DNA of 17,541 bases from Reyranella sp. GTDB taxonomy: Bacteria; Pseudomonadota; Alphaproteobacteria; Reyranellales; Reyranellaceae. The position numbers and the translations under genes are program-made. The stretch is taken from assembly GCA_030681635.1 (NCBI GenBank), contig JAUXRT010000304.1, positions 1 to 17,541 on the forward strand, written 5' to 3'. The notes below the pieces were generated by a model. That model did no database searches, was not told the DNA's origin, and worked only from the letters and a program-made list of their open reading frames with translations. This document shows, one piece after another, positions 5,579 through 12,897 of the stretch (position 1 is its first letter; each line of letters begins with the position of its first letter).

Positions 5579-7471
5579 TCAAGGCGTTGAATCGACGAGC
5601 TTTCCGTCTTCCCACAGGCCCGAGCGCATCTTGCCATCGGCGCCTGTTACCTGGCCGTAGCCTTGCCGCCGGCTGGCGCGAAACCCGCCTTCGTAGCGTT
5701 CGCGCGTGCCGATCACCTCGACGCCCGGCCCCTCGAGCATGTCGGCGTGAAATTCGCCAGACTGCACGACATTGGGTTCCGTCAGCGTCCGACGAACACC
5801 CAGGCCTTCGAGGCGTCCAGCGACGAAATTGCCCTCGGTGCGCTCGACGTCGGGCTTCTCGCGGACGCCCAGCCCCGTCGACTGGCCGTCATTCCATTGA
5901 CCGGCATAGCGTGAGTCGTCGCCCAGGCGCACGATGCCGAGACCGTTCAGGCGGTCGGCGTCCCAGTCGCCGGCCTGCCGCTCGCCGTTCGCGAGTTCGG
6001 CGACACCCAGGCCCTGCCGCTTGCCGGCCGCGGCCTGACCGACGTAGCTCGCGCCGCCGTCGTACGACAGCCGTTCGGCGTTCTCGAGGTCGGGGCGCGC
6101 CGCGCGGGCGGCCACGATGCGCGCCTCGCCGGCCATCGCGCGGGCGGCCTTGGAGGCTTCGTCGGCGCGATCGAGCAGGGCGCGCGCTTCGGTCGCCGCA
6201 CGCTGAGCCTGATCGATCAATGTCTTGCGCGCCGATTGATCGGGCACGGCGGGCGGCGATGTCGCTGGCGCCGCAGGGACGGCGGCCGGCGGCTGGGTCT
6301 CTGCGGGAGGCGATGGCGTTTCCGCCACCGTCGGAGTTGCCACCGTCGAACTTGAAGGCGCAGTCCCCGCGAGCAGGCCACGAATCTCCGGCTGATACCG
6401 CCACAGCGCGACAGCCGCAGCAGCAATCAGAACGACGACCATCCAGACGCCCGCTTTCGATCTCGGCCGCTCCGGCGGCGAAGCCGTCGAAACCGGCTCG
6501 AGGTGTTCGCGACTGACGCCGCTCAACCGCGGCGCGGTGCTCGCCCCGGGCAGGCGCTGCGTCAATGCATCGTCGACCTGCGGCAAGGCCGCACCGAACT
6601 GAGCACTCCAGTCGGCGACGGTCTGCGGTCGCTGCTCCGGCGCGAAGGCCAGGCCGCTGTCGATCGCCGCCAGCAATGTCTGGTCGAAGCGGTCGGCCTG
6701 CGTCACCGACAGCGGCCGGTACGGGTCCACGCCGACGCGGCTCACGGCTTCGGGCGGCGGGCTGCCGGCAACGGCGTGGTGCAGGACGGCCGCAGCCGAA
6801 TAGATGTCGGTCCACGGGCCCTGCTTGCCGTCGAGCGCGTATTGCTCGATGGGCGCATATTGCGGCGTCAGGATGCTGGTGAGCGTGCGCGTACGGCCGC
6901 CCATGGCCTGACGTGCCGCGCCGAAGTCGATGAGGATCGGGACGCCGTCGTGCCGGACGATGATGTTCGATGGCTTGATGTCGCGATGAAGAAAGCCCTG
7001 GGCATGAACGGCGCGCAGCCCACTCAGCAATCCCTCGGCCAGCCTGCGCACCTCGTCGGGCTGCAGGCGGCGGTTCGGTGCGCGCAGGAGCTGCGCCACA
7101 CTGCGGCCGTCCTCGAACTCCATGACCGTATAGGCCGTGCCGTTGGCTTCGAAATAGCGCAGCACGGGGACGATGTGGACATGCCGGAACCGCGCCAGGG
7201 CGCGCGCCTCGTCGAGAAAGCGTTCGCGACCCCAGACGAAATCGTCGGTGAAGCGCGTCCCGCGCGCGCCCACCTCGCCGTCGGGCCGGCGCACGGCGAA
7301 CTCGACCGGAAAGTACTCCTTGATGGCGACGAACTTGGCGAGCTGGGTGTCAAAGGCGCGGTAGGTGATACCGAACCCGCCATGCCCGATGATCGCATCG
7401 AGGCGATAGTCGCCGAGCCGCGTACCGAGCGGCAGGGCCTGATCGTTTTCGGATGATGTGGGCACGCGCAA
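5579..7471 (-). CDS. Membrane Ser/Thr protein kinase with C-terminal MORN repeats
   Basis: A 630-residue protein. Residues about 20-295 are a Hanks-type kinase: glycine loop GHGGFGITY (29-37), Lys51 (VAIKE), catalytic loop HRDIKPSN (162-169, Asp164), DFG (182-184) and APIEQY in the activation segment. All catalytic residues are present. A single membrane span lies at about 340-357 (WMVVVLIAAAAVALW). A Pro/Ala/Thr-rich linker (370-412) and an Ala-rich, charged, helical segment (413-466) follow. Six MORN-like repeats (about 475-626) have GLG/GPG/GYG cores spaced 21-25 residues. The expected topology is kinase inside, MORN domain outside. The start is TTG 7471 (AAGG 7 bases upstream); GTG 7465 is equally possible. 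Its substrate is unknown. It reads toward nasT, 54 bases away, so co-transcription is possible. Confidence 0.9.
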   Translation of the reverse strand: MRVPTSSENDQALPLGTRLGDYRLDAIIGHGGFGITYRAFDTQLAKFVAIKEYFPVEFAVRRPDGEVGARGTRFTDDFVWGRERFLDEARALARFRHVHIVPVLRYFEANGTAYTVMEFEDGRSVAQLLRAPNRRLQPDEVRRLAEGLLSGLRAVHAQGFLHRDIKPSNIIVRHDGVPILIDFGAARQAMGGRTRTLTSILTPQYAPIEQYALDGKQGPWTDIYSAAAVLHHAVAGSPPPEAVSRVGVDPYRPLSVTQADRFDQTLLAAIDSGLAFAPEQRPQTVADWSAQFGAALPQVDDALTQRLPGASTAPRLSGVSREHLEPVSTASPPERPRSKAGVWMVVVLIAAAAVALWRYQPEIRGLLAGTAPSSSTVATPTVAETPSPPAETQPPAAVPAAPATSPPAVPDQSARKTLIDQAQRAATEARALLDRADEASKAARAMAGEARIVAARAARPDLENAERLSYDGGASYVGQAAAGKRQGLGVAELANGERQAGDWDADRLNGLGIVRLGDDSRYAGQWNDGQSTGLGVREKPDVERTEGNFVAGRLEGLGVRRTLTEPNVVQSGEFHADMLEGPGVEVIGTRERYEGGFRASRRQGYGQVTGADGKMRSGLWEDGKLVDSTP

Positions 7472-7500
7472 CCTGACGCCTTAAATGCGCGTTCCCGGGC

Positions 7501-7516
7501 GGGCGCACAAGCGCCC
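7501..7516. repeat. Inverted repeat between the small membrane gene and the kinase gene
   Basis: A perfect 6-bp stem, GGGCGC-ACAA-GCGCCC, in the 76-base gap before the kinase start. No T-run follows on either strand, so it is not a classical terminator. It could shape read-through or mRNA stability. Confidence 0.35.
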
Positions 7517-7547
7517 TCACAAGGGCCCTCCCAAGCGCTCTGGGCGG

Positions 7548-7721
7548 CTAGCGCGTCCCGGCAACCCCGGTGGCAGGCGCCCGGTTGGAGGTCATGTCCC
7601 GGATATCGGGCACGAGCTGCATGACGATGATCATCGCGCAAAGACCAATGGCGGTCAGCATTGTGGCGGGGCGTGTCTTCAAGAGAGGCGTCGGCGCGTG
7701 CGCCTGGCGTTCGTCCGGCAT
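7548..7721 (-). CDS. Small single-span membrane protein, unknown function
   Basis: A 57-residue protein with a polar N-terminus (MPDERQAHAPTPLLKTRP), one hydrophobic segment (about 20-38, ATMLTAIGLCAMIIVMQLV) and a short basic tail. I recognise no family. ATG 7721 is preferred over an upstream TTG at 7751 because GGAG (7731-7734) lies 9 bases before it. It is on the same strand as the kinase gene, 76 bases upstream. If it is expressed, it may be co-transcribed with the membrane kinase. An AT-richer 280-base gap, possibly holding its promoter, separates it from the divergent SDR gene; I could not assign promoter boxes there with confidence. Confidence 0.55.
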   Translation of the reverse strand: MPDERQAHAPTPLLKTRPATMLTAIGLCAMIIVMQLVPDIRDMTSNRAPATGVAGTR

Positions 7722-8000
7722 GGCGAACCACTCCAAAAATTGCTTCGTCAAAAATAACGGCCTGCTGCCCGAAATAATGGGCTAGGCCTCCATGGAATCT
7801 AATGGAATGCTTCTTTTACCTCAAGGAAAATGTTTCAATCACAATGAGTTAACAGGCGATGTGACTGTATCGCTAGAATACACAACAGGTCGCGGTGCAG
7901 CCCTCAGCCGGCCACTTCCTGTAGGCTGCAACATCGGCCGCGATAATGACATCGAGGCAGAGTAAGATTGCCTTTCACTCCGTTGGGAATCGAATCCGCC

Positions 8001-8756
8001 ATGAAGCCCGCGACCCAGTACGACAATGCCCGAACCTTGGTCCTGACCGGGGCCAGCCGCGGCATCGGGCATGCAACCGTGAAGAAATTCAGCGCCGGCG
8101 GCTGGCGGGTGATCACCGTCTCGCGTCAGCCCTTCAGCGTGCTCTGCCCGTGGCCGGGCGGCGACAAGAACCACGTGCAGATCGACCTGGCGAAGGCAGA
8201 CGATGTCGCCCGCGGCATCGACGATATCCGCGAGCGCCTGGGCGGCGGACGGCTCGATGCGCTGGTCAACAACGCCGCGATCTCGCCGAAGGATGAAACA
8301 GGCGGCCGGTTGGGCGCCATCGACACACCGTTCGATCTCTGGCAGCGCGTGTTCAACGTCAATTTCTTCGCCCCCGTCGCGCTCGCGCGCGGCCTGATGG
8401 GCGAGTTGTCGGAGGCGCGCGGCTGCGTCGTCAACGTGACGTCGATCGCTGGCAGCCGTGTCCATCCTTTCGCCGGTTCGGCCTATGCCACCTCGAAGGC
8501 CGCACTTGCCGCACTCACGCGCGAGATGGCGCATGACTTTGGGCCGCGCGGCATTCGCGTAAATGCGATCGCGCCGGGCGAGATCGACACCGCCATTCTC
8601 TCGCCGGGCACCGAGCAGATCGTCGAGGAACAGATTCCGATGCGGCGCCTCGGCACGCCGGACGAAGTGGCCGACGTCATCCACTTCCTCTGCGAGAAGG
8701 GGGCAAGCTACGTTTCCGGCGCCGAGATCCAGATCAACGGCGGCCAGCACGTATAA
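8001..8756 (+). CDS. SDR-family NAD(P)-dependent oxidoreductase
   Basis: A 251-residue classical short-chain dehydrogenase/reductase. It shows the cofactor loop TGASRGIG (16-23), NNAA (90-93), catalytic Ser148 (VTSIAG), Tyr162-x3-Lys166 (YATSK) and PGEIDT. It ends with the typical VSGAEIQINGGQHV tail. It would oxidise or reduce a hydroxy/keto substrate in the cytoplasm; the substrate cannot be read from sequence. ATG 8001 is chosen over an in-frame TTG at 7968 because homologous SDRs begin shortly before the beta1 strand; neither start has a strong ribosome site. It is the first gene of a plus-strand cluster, 22 bases before the DUF1445 gene, which suggests one operon and a shared pathway. 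Confidence 0.92.
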   Translation: MKPATQYDNARTLVLTGASRGIGHATVKKFSAGGWRVITVSRQPFSVLCPWPGGDKNHVQIDLAKADDVARGIDDIRERLGGGRLDALVNNAAISPKDETGGRLGAIDTPFDLWQRVFNVNFFAPVALARGLMGELSEARGCVVNVTSIAGSRVHPFAGSAYATSKAALAALTREMAHDFGPRGIRVNAIAPGEIDTAILSPGTEQIVEEQIPMRRLGTPDEVADVIHFLCEKGASYVSGAEIQINGGQHV

Positions 8757-8778
8757 AGCGCACGTCCAGGAGACCGAT

Positions 8779-9579
8779 ATGGATACGATGACCAGCTTCA
8801 AGGGCGAGACCGGCCGCGACGCGCGGCGCCGTATCCGCGGCGGCACCAATCTCGCGCCGACCTCGGGCATGGCGCCGGGCTATGTGCAGGGCAACCTCGC
8901 CATCCTGCCCCGCGAACTCGCCGCCGACTTCGCGCGCTTCTGCCAGCTCAACCCCAAGCCCTGTCCCCTGCTTGCTTCCTCCGAGCCCGGCGACTGGCGC
9001 CTGCCGACCTTGGGCGAGGATCTCGATATCCGCACCGACATCCCGCTCTACCGCGTCTGGAAGAACGGCGAGTTGATCGAGGAAATCACCGACCTCAAGA
9101 AGGTCTGGCGCGACGACCTCGTCTCCTTCGTGCTGGGGTGCTCCTTCTCCTTCGAGGAGGCGCTGGTCGAAGCTGGCCTCGAAATCCGCCACCAGACCTG
9201 CAACGTCAACGTGCCGATGTACCGGACCAACGTCGAGTGCAAGCCGAGCGGCCCGTTCCATGGGCCGATGGTCGTCTCGATGCGCCCGTTCAAGCCGGCC
9301 GACGCCATCCGCGCGGTGCAGGTGACGACGCGCTTCCCCTCGGTGCATGGCGCGCCGGTCCATCTCGGCAAGCCCGAGCTGATCGGCATCAAGGACATCG
9401 CCAAGCCCGACTACGGCGACGCCGTGCCGGTGCGCGACGACGAGTTCCCGGTGTTCTGGGCCTGCGGCGTCACCCCGCAGTCGGTCGTGGCGACGGTGAA
9501 GCCTGAATTCTGCATCACCCACGCGCCCGGCTACATGCTGGTGACCGATCTTCTGAATTCGCAGCTCGCCGTCCTCTGA
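8779..9579 (+). CDS. Putative hydro-lyase, DUF1445 / D-glutamate cyclase family
   Basis: A 266-residue protein with the signature stretches of the DUF1445 (YcsI-like) family: MAPGYVQGNLAILP, FCQLNPKPCPLL, VSFVLGCSFSFEEAL, NVPMYRTNVEC, GPFHGPMVVSMRP, RFPSVHGAPVHLG, VFWACGVTPQ and ITHAPGYMLVTD. Bacterial members are annotated as putative hydro-lyases. The mammalian homologue is D-glutamate cyclase, which forms 5-oxo-D-proline from D-glutamate. The start at ATG 8779 has AGGAG at 8768-8772. It lies 22 bases after the SDR stop and 2 bases before the DUF2848 gene, so it is almost certainly in one operon with both. The exact reaction here is unknown; a link to D-amino-acid or hydroxy-acid breakdown is inference. 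Confidence 0.9.
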   Translation: MDTMTSFKGETGRDARRRIRGGTNLAPTSGMAPGYVQGNLAILPRELAADFARFCQLNPKPCPLLASSEPGDWRLPTLGEDLDIRTDIPLYRVWKNGELIEEITDLKKVWRDDLVSFVLGCSFSFEEALVEAGLEIRHQTCNVNVPMYRTNVECKPSGPFHGPMVVSMRPFKPADAIRAVQVTTRFPSVHGAPVHLGKPELIGIKDIAKPDYGDAVPVRDDEFPVFWACGVTPQSVVATVKPEFCITHAPGYMLVTDLLNSQLAVL

Positions 9580-9581
9580 CG

Positions 9582-10268
9582 ATGGCGCGGCTGGAATTCG
9601 ATGGCCACGCCAAGGGCAAGGTCGAGAAGGTCGTCGTCGACATAAAAGATCTGGTGATCGCCGGCTGGACCGGCCGCGATGTCGCGGCCCTCAACCATCA
9701 CATCGAGGAGCTGAAGGCGATCGGCGTGCAGCCGCCCTCGCGGGTGCCGATCTATTATCGCGCCGCCGCGCAGATGTTGACCCAGGCCGACAAAATCCAG
9801 GTCTTGGGCGACGATAGTTCGGGCGAGGTCGAGCCGGTGCTGATCGGCGCCGCCGACCGCCTCTGGGTCACGGTCGGCGCCGACCATACCGACCGCAAGG
9901 TCGAGAGCTACGGCATCGCCATTTCCAAGCAGATGTGCGCCAAGCCGATCGGCCGCACCGCCTGGCGCTTCGAGGAAGTCGAGCCGCACTGGGACAAGCT
10001 TGTGCTGCGCAGCTTCGTGCAGGAAGACGGCAAGCGGGTTCTCTATCAGGAAGGGCCGCTGGCCAAGATTCGCGATCCGCGCGAACTGATCCTTGGTTGG
10101 CGGGACAACAAGCGCCTGCCCATGGGCGCCGTCATGTTCTGCGGCACGATGCCGGCCATCGGCACGATCCGGCCGTCACCGCGTTTCGAGATGGAACTCG
10201 ACGATCCGGTGCTCGGCCGCAAGATCTCCCACGCCTACGAGATTGAAGCGTTGCCCATCGTCGCCTGA
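9582..10268 (+). CDS. DUF2848 domain protein
   Basis: A 228-residue soluble protein that I place in the DUF2848 family. The supporting stretches are KVVVDIKDLVIAGWTGRD, HHIEELKAIGVQPPSRVPIYYR, VGADHTDRKVESYGIAISKQMC and GAVMFCGTMPAIGTIRPS. The family is thought to resemble fumarylacetoacetate hydrolase-fold enzymes, which act on C-C bonds in small acids, but no function has been assigned that I can vouch for. ATG 9582 follows the DUF1445 stop by 2 bases, implying translational coupling. From memory this DUF1445-DUF2848 pairing recurs in proteobacteria, which would support two steps of one pathway. There is no signal peptide or membrane segment. Confidence 0.85.
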   Translation: MARLEFDGHAKGKVEKVVVDIKDLVIAGWTGRDVAALNHHIEELKAIGVQPPSRVPIYYRAAAQMLTQADKIQVLGDDSSGEVEPVLIGAADRLWVTVGADHTDRKVESYGIAISKQMCAKPIGRTAWRFEEVEPHWDKLVLRSFVQEDGKRVLYQEGPLAKIRDPRELILGWRDNKRLPMGAVMFCGTMPAIGTIRPSPRFEMELDDPVLGRKISHAYEIEALPIVA

Positions 10269-10295
10269 ACGGCACGCATGGCTTCCCTGCAGAGG

Positions 10296-10343
10296 GGACC
10301 TTGAGGGTGGACCTTGCGCTAGCGCCGGCGGTAAACGTACGTT
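10296..10343. promoter_or_regulatory. Palindrome and direct-repeat cluster before the CoA-transferase gene
   Basis: The 100-base gap between the DUF2848 and CoA-transferase genes holds a direct repeat GGACCTTG (10296-10303 and 10309-10316). It also holds three perfect palindromes: GCGCTAGCGC (10316-10325), CGCCGGCG (10323-10330) and AACGTACGTT (10334-10343). The last lies 9 bases before the GGAGG ribosome site (10353-10357). This could be an operator or a processing/termination structure; no T-run follows. Confidence 0.35.
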
Positions 10344-10368
10344 CAGGTTCTGGGAGGATACCGCCACA

Positions 10369-11568
10369 ATGACCAAAGGCGCTTACGACGGCGTTACCGT
10401 TCTTGATTTCACGCAAGGCATCGCCGGGCCGCACGCCTCGATGTTGCTCGCCCTGCATGGCGCCGACGTCATCAAGATCGAGCCGCCGGAAGGTGACTGG
10501 GGCCGCGCCCTGGGTGAACTGAAGGGCGATCACTGTGCCCATTCCGTCGCCTTCAACCGCGGCAAGCGCAGCATCGCCCTCGACCTCAAGTCGCCCGACG
10601 GGATCGCCGTGGTGAAGAAGCTCGCCGCCAAGGCCGACGTGGTGATGGAGAGCTTCCGTCCCGGCGTGATCCAGCGCCTCGGCTTCGGCTACGAGGACGT
10701 CAGGAAGATCAATCCCAAGGTCGTCTATTGTTCGGTCTCGGGTTTCGGCCAGACCGGCCCCTACAGCAAGCGGCCCACGGTCGACGGTCTCATCCAGGCA
10801 TTTAGCGGCATGATGGTGATGAACAAGATGCCCGACGGCACGCCGTGGCGTCAGGGCATGATCGCCGTCGACGTCACGACAGGCCTTTACACCTTCCAGG
10901 CGCTGGCGCCGGCCCTGATGCGCCAGTTCCGCTTCGGCGAGGGTTGCTTCATCGATTCGAGCCTGATGCGCGCCGCTGCCGCCTTCCAGGGCGCCAAGCT
11001 GATGGAATGGGTGTTCTCCAAGGGCGCTCCGCCGGTGCTTTATATGCCGGCCGGCAGCTACAAGTCGAAGAACGGCTACATCATGGTGAGCGCCATGCGG
11101 CCCCACCATTTCCGCCTGCTGTTCGAACTGATCGGCCGCCAGGATATCGCCGACGATCCCGAACTCCAGAGCCACAACGACCGCATCAAGAACGCAGGCC
11201 GCATCATCAAGGCCCTGAACGAGACGATGCCGACCAGGACCACCGAGGAGTGGATCGCGATCCTGCAGCCCAAGGACGTGTTCTGCGAGCGGGTGAACAA
11301 CTACACCGACTATCTCGAACACCCGCATGTGAAGGACTCGGGCGCCATCGACTGGGTCGAGCAGGACGGCTTCGGCCGCATGCCGGTCGCCAACATCCCC
11401 GGCCTGCCGCCGGCCAGTGAGCACGCGCCGCAGCAGCATGCCCCGCATATCGGCGAAGACGGACCCGATATCCTGCGTGAGCTGGGGTTCAGCACCGCCG
11501 ACATGGACGCGATCTTTTCCCGCGGCGGCGTGCGTGCGCCGGCGCCGGCGGTCAGGGCGGCAGAGTAG
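10369..11568 (+). CDS. CaiB/BaiF family (class III) CoA-transferase
   Basis: A 399-residue enzyme that moves CoA between carboxylic acids, or removes it in the racemase members. Family features are VLDFTQGIAGPHASMLLALHGADVIKIE at the N-terminus, FNRGKRSIALDLKSP, ESFRPGV (94-100), YCSVSGFGQTGPY and the nucleophile candidate Asp139 in RPTVDGLIQAFSG. The length is normal (family about 380-440). ATG 10369 has a strong GGGAGG upstream. It follows the DUF2848 gene by 100 bases with palindromes between, so it may be separately transcribed, though its position suggests activation of an acid made by the upstream enzymes. Its end overlaps the convergent nucleotide-kinase-like gene by 17 bases. Confidence 0.93.
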   Translation: MTKGAYDGVTVLDFTQGIAGPHASMLLALHGADVIKIEPPEGDWGRALGELKGDHCAHSVAFNRGKRSIALDLKSPDGIAVVKKLAAKADVVMESFRPGVIQRLGFGYEDVRKINPKVVYCSVSGFGQTGPYSKRPTVDGLIQAFSGMMVMNKMPDGTPWRQGMIAVDVTTGLYTFQALAPALMRQFRFGEGCFIDSSLMRAAAAFQGAKLMEWVFSKGAPPVLYMPAGSYKSKNGYIMVSAMRPHHFRLLFELIGRQDIADDPELQSHNDRIKNAGRIIKALNETMPTRTTEEWIAILQPKDVFCERVNNYTDYLEHPHVKDSGAIDWVEQDGFGRMPVANIPGLPPASEHAPQQHAPHIGEDGPDILRELGFSTADMDAIFSRGGVRAPAPAVRAAE

Positions 11569-12079
11569 CGACGAAGCGTTCGATCTCGCGCGCGCTGCGC
11601 AGGCGTTCGATCCGCTTTTCCCGGGCGAGGAGTTCGCATTCGAGGGCGAAGCGCCGCTGATTGCGGCGATGCGTCTTGAGCGCCCACAGCAGGATCGAGT
11701 CGCGGCTGAAGAAAGCGCCACGCAGCGATTCGCGGTTGCCGGTGCCCCACAGCTCTTCTTGCGTCGCAATCCGCGCGATCGTGCGCCGCAGCAGGCGCCA
11801 CATGACCAGCGGCAGCGGCAGGTCGAGCCAGATCAGCGTGTCGGCGGCCTGCCAGACGAGATCGCGCACCTGGCCGTAGTTGCCGACCACGATCCAGCCC
11901 TCGCCGACGGTCTCACGCTCCACGCGATGACGGAAAAGCTCGACGGGTGCCGGCTGCCAGTCGCGCCCCCAGAAGAGAGCGTCGAGTTCCACCACGCGCA
12001 GGCCGGTGCGCTCGGCCAGCCGAGCGGCGACCGTGCTTTTTCCCGACCCCGTCGTTCCGAAGACGACGACTCGACGCAT
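11552..12079 (-). CDS. P-loop nucleotide-kinase-like protein (topology-modulation/adenylate-kinase-like)
   Basis: A 175-residue cytoplasmic P-loop protein: Walker A GTTGSGKST (8-16), ELDALFWGRDW after strand 2, IVVGNYGQVRDLVW and TLIWLDLPLPLVMWRLLRR. The order fits small nucleotide-kinase-like ATPases, often annotated as DNA topology modulation or FlaR-like proteins and related to adenylate and shikimate kinases. The physiological substrate is unknown. ATG 12079 gives the P-loop at the usual distance from the N-terminus. It converges on the CoA-transferase gene with a 17-base overlap, and diverges from the racemase-like gene across a 130-base gap that may hold both promoters. No terminator is visible between the convergent genes. 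Confidence 0.85.
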   Translation of the reverse strand: MRRVVVFGTTGSGKSTVAARLAERTGLRVVELDALFWGRDWQPAPVELFRHRVERETVGEGWIVVGNYGQVRDLVWQAADTLIWLDLPLPLVMWRLLRRTIARIATQEELWGTGNRESLRGAFFSRDSILLWALKTHRRNQRRFALECELLAREKRIERLRSAREIERFVATLPP

Positions 12080-12209
12080 CCCTGGGCAATACCCCTCTGA
12101 GCTTCCCGGATTTTACCGCCAGCCGCCGCCTTCTCGCAGGGTCGCTTTTCGTCACACCCGCGCCCGCCGCGGCGTTGCCGAGGGCCCACCGATCAGGGAG
12201 AGTCCGGCC

Positions 12210-12878
12210 ATGCATATCGGACTCATCGGCGGCATCGGCCCGGCCGCCACAGACTTCTATTATCGCGGCCTGATCGACCGACACGTCGCCAGCGGCATCC
12301 CGCTCGATGTCACCATCTGCCATGCCGACGTGCGCGAGATGTCCAAAAATCTGACCGGCGGCAATCCCGGCCGCCAGGCCGAGATCTTCGCCGGCCTGAT
12401 CGGGCGCCTCAAAGCCGCCGGGGCTCAAGCCGCCGCCGTCACGTCGATGGGCGGGCATTTCTGCATCAACGAGCTGCTGCCGATTTCGCCGCTGCCGCTG
12501 ATCCACGGCGTCCGCGCCGTCGATGCCGCGATCAAGAAGGCCGGTCTCCAGAAGATCGGCGTGCTGGGCACGCGACTGGTCATGCAGACCAAGCTCTATG
12601 GCGGCGTGTCCTCGGCCGAGCTCGTGGCGCCCGACGGCGACATGTTCGATCAAGTGGGTGCTGCTTACATGGCGATGGCACAGATCGGCCGCGTCACCGG
12701 CCCGCAGCGGGACGTGTTCTTCAAGGCGGGCGAGCAGCTGATGCAGCGCGGTACGCAGGCGATCATGCTGGGCGGCACCGACCTGTTCCTCGCCTTCCAG
12801 GGCAGTACGTCCCCTTTCCCGCTGCTCGATTGCGCCGACATTCATGTCGACGCAATCTACGAGAAGTCTTCGGCTTGA
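12210..12878 (+). CDS. Aspartate/glutamate racemase-fold protein lacking both catalytic cysteines
   Basis: A 222-residue protein of the Asp/Glu/hydantoin racemase superfamily: N-terminal MHIGLIGGIGPAAT, GGNPGRQ, KIGVLGTR and a C-terminal LGGTDLFLAF. Active racemases use two cysteines, in CNTAH-like and LGCTE-like motifs. Here the first aligns with SMGGH (Ser79, His83) and the second with GGTD (Gly189), so the two-base cysteine mechanism should not work. Cys85 lies close to the first site but not in register. It may be a lyase, isomerase or non-catalytic relative. ATG 12210 has AGGGAGAG at about 12195-12202. It ends 19 bases before the NYN gene, so the two are probably co-transcribed. Confidence 0.88.
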   Translation: MHIGLIGGIGPAATDFYYRGLIDRHVASGIPLDVTICHADVREMSKNLTGGNPGRQAEIFAGLIGRLKAAGAQAAAVTSMGGHFCINELLPISPLPLIHGVRAVDAAIKKAGLQKIGVLGTRLVMQTKLYGGVSSAELVAPDGDMFDQVGAAYMAMAQIGRVTGPQRDVFFKAGEQLMQRGTQAIMLGGTDLFLAFQGSTSPFPLLDCADIHVDAIYEKSSA

Positions 12879-12897
12879 ATTCCAGCGAGGTGCCAGC

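Noticed and set aside
5395..6516. A 373-codon plus-strand open frame opposite the kinase/MORN gene
   Set aside because: Very Arg/Pro/Ser-rich low-complexity translation; it is the antisense of the MORN and linker coding region.
7849..7879. A sigma-70 promoter TTAACA / TAGAAT upstream of the SDR gene
   Set aside because: The boxes are recognisable but the 19-base spacer is outside the usual range, so I do not list it as a feature.
10132..11769. A 545-codon minus-strand open frame opposite the CoA-transferase gene
   Set aside because: Its translation is rich in Asp-His-Arg-Ala with no family motif, the usual antisense shadow in GC-rich DNA; the plus-strand CoA-transferase is fully supported.
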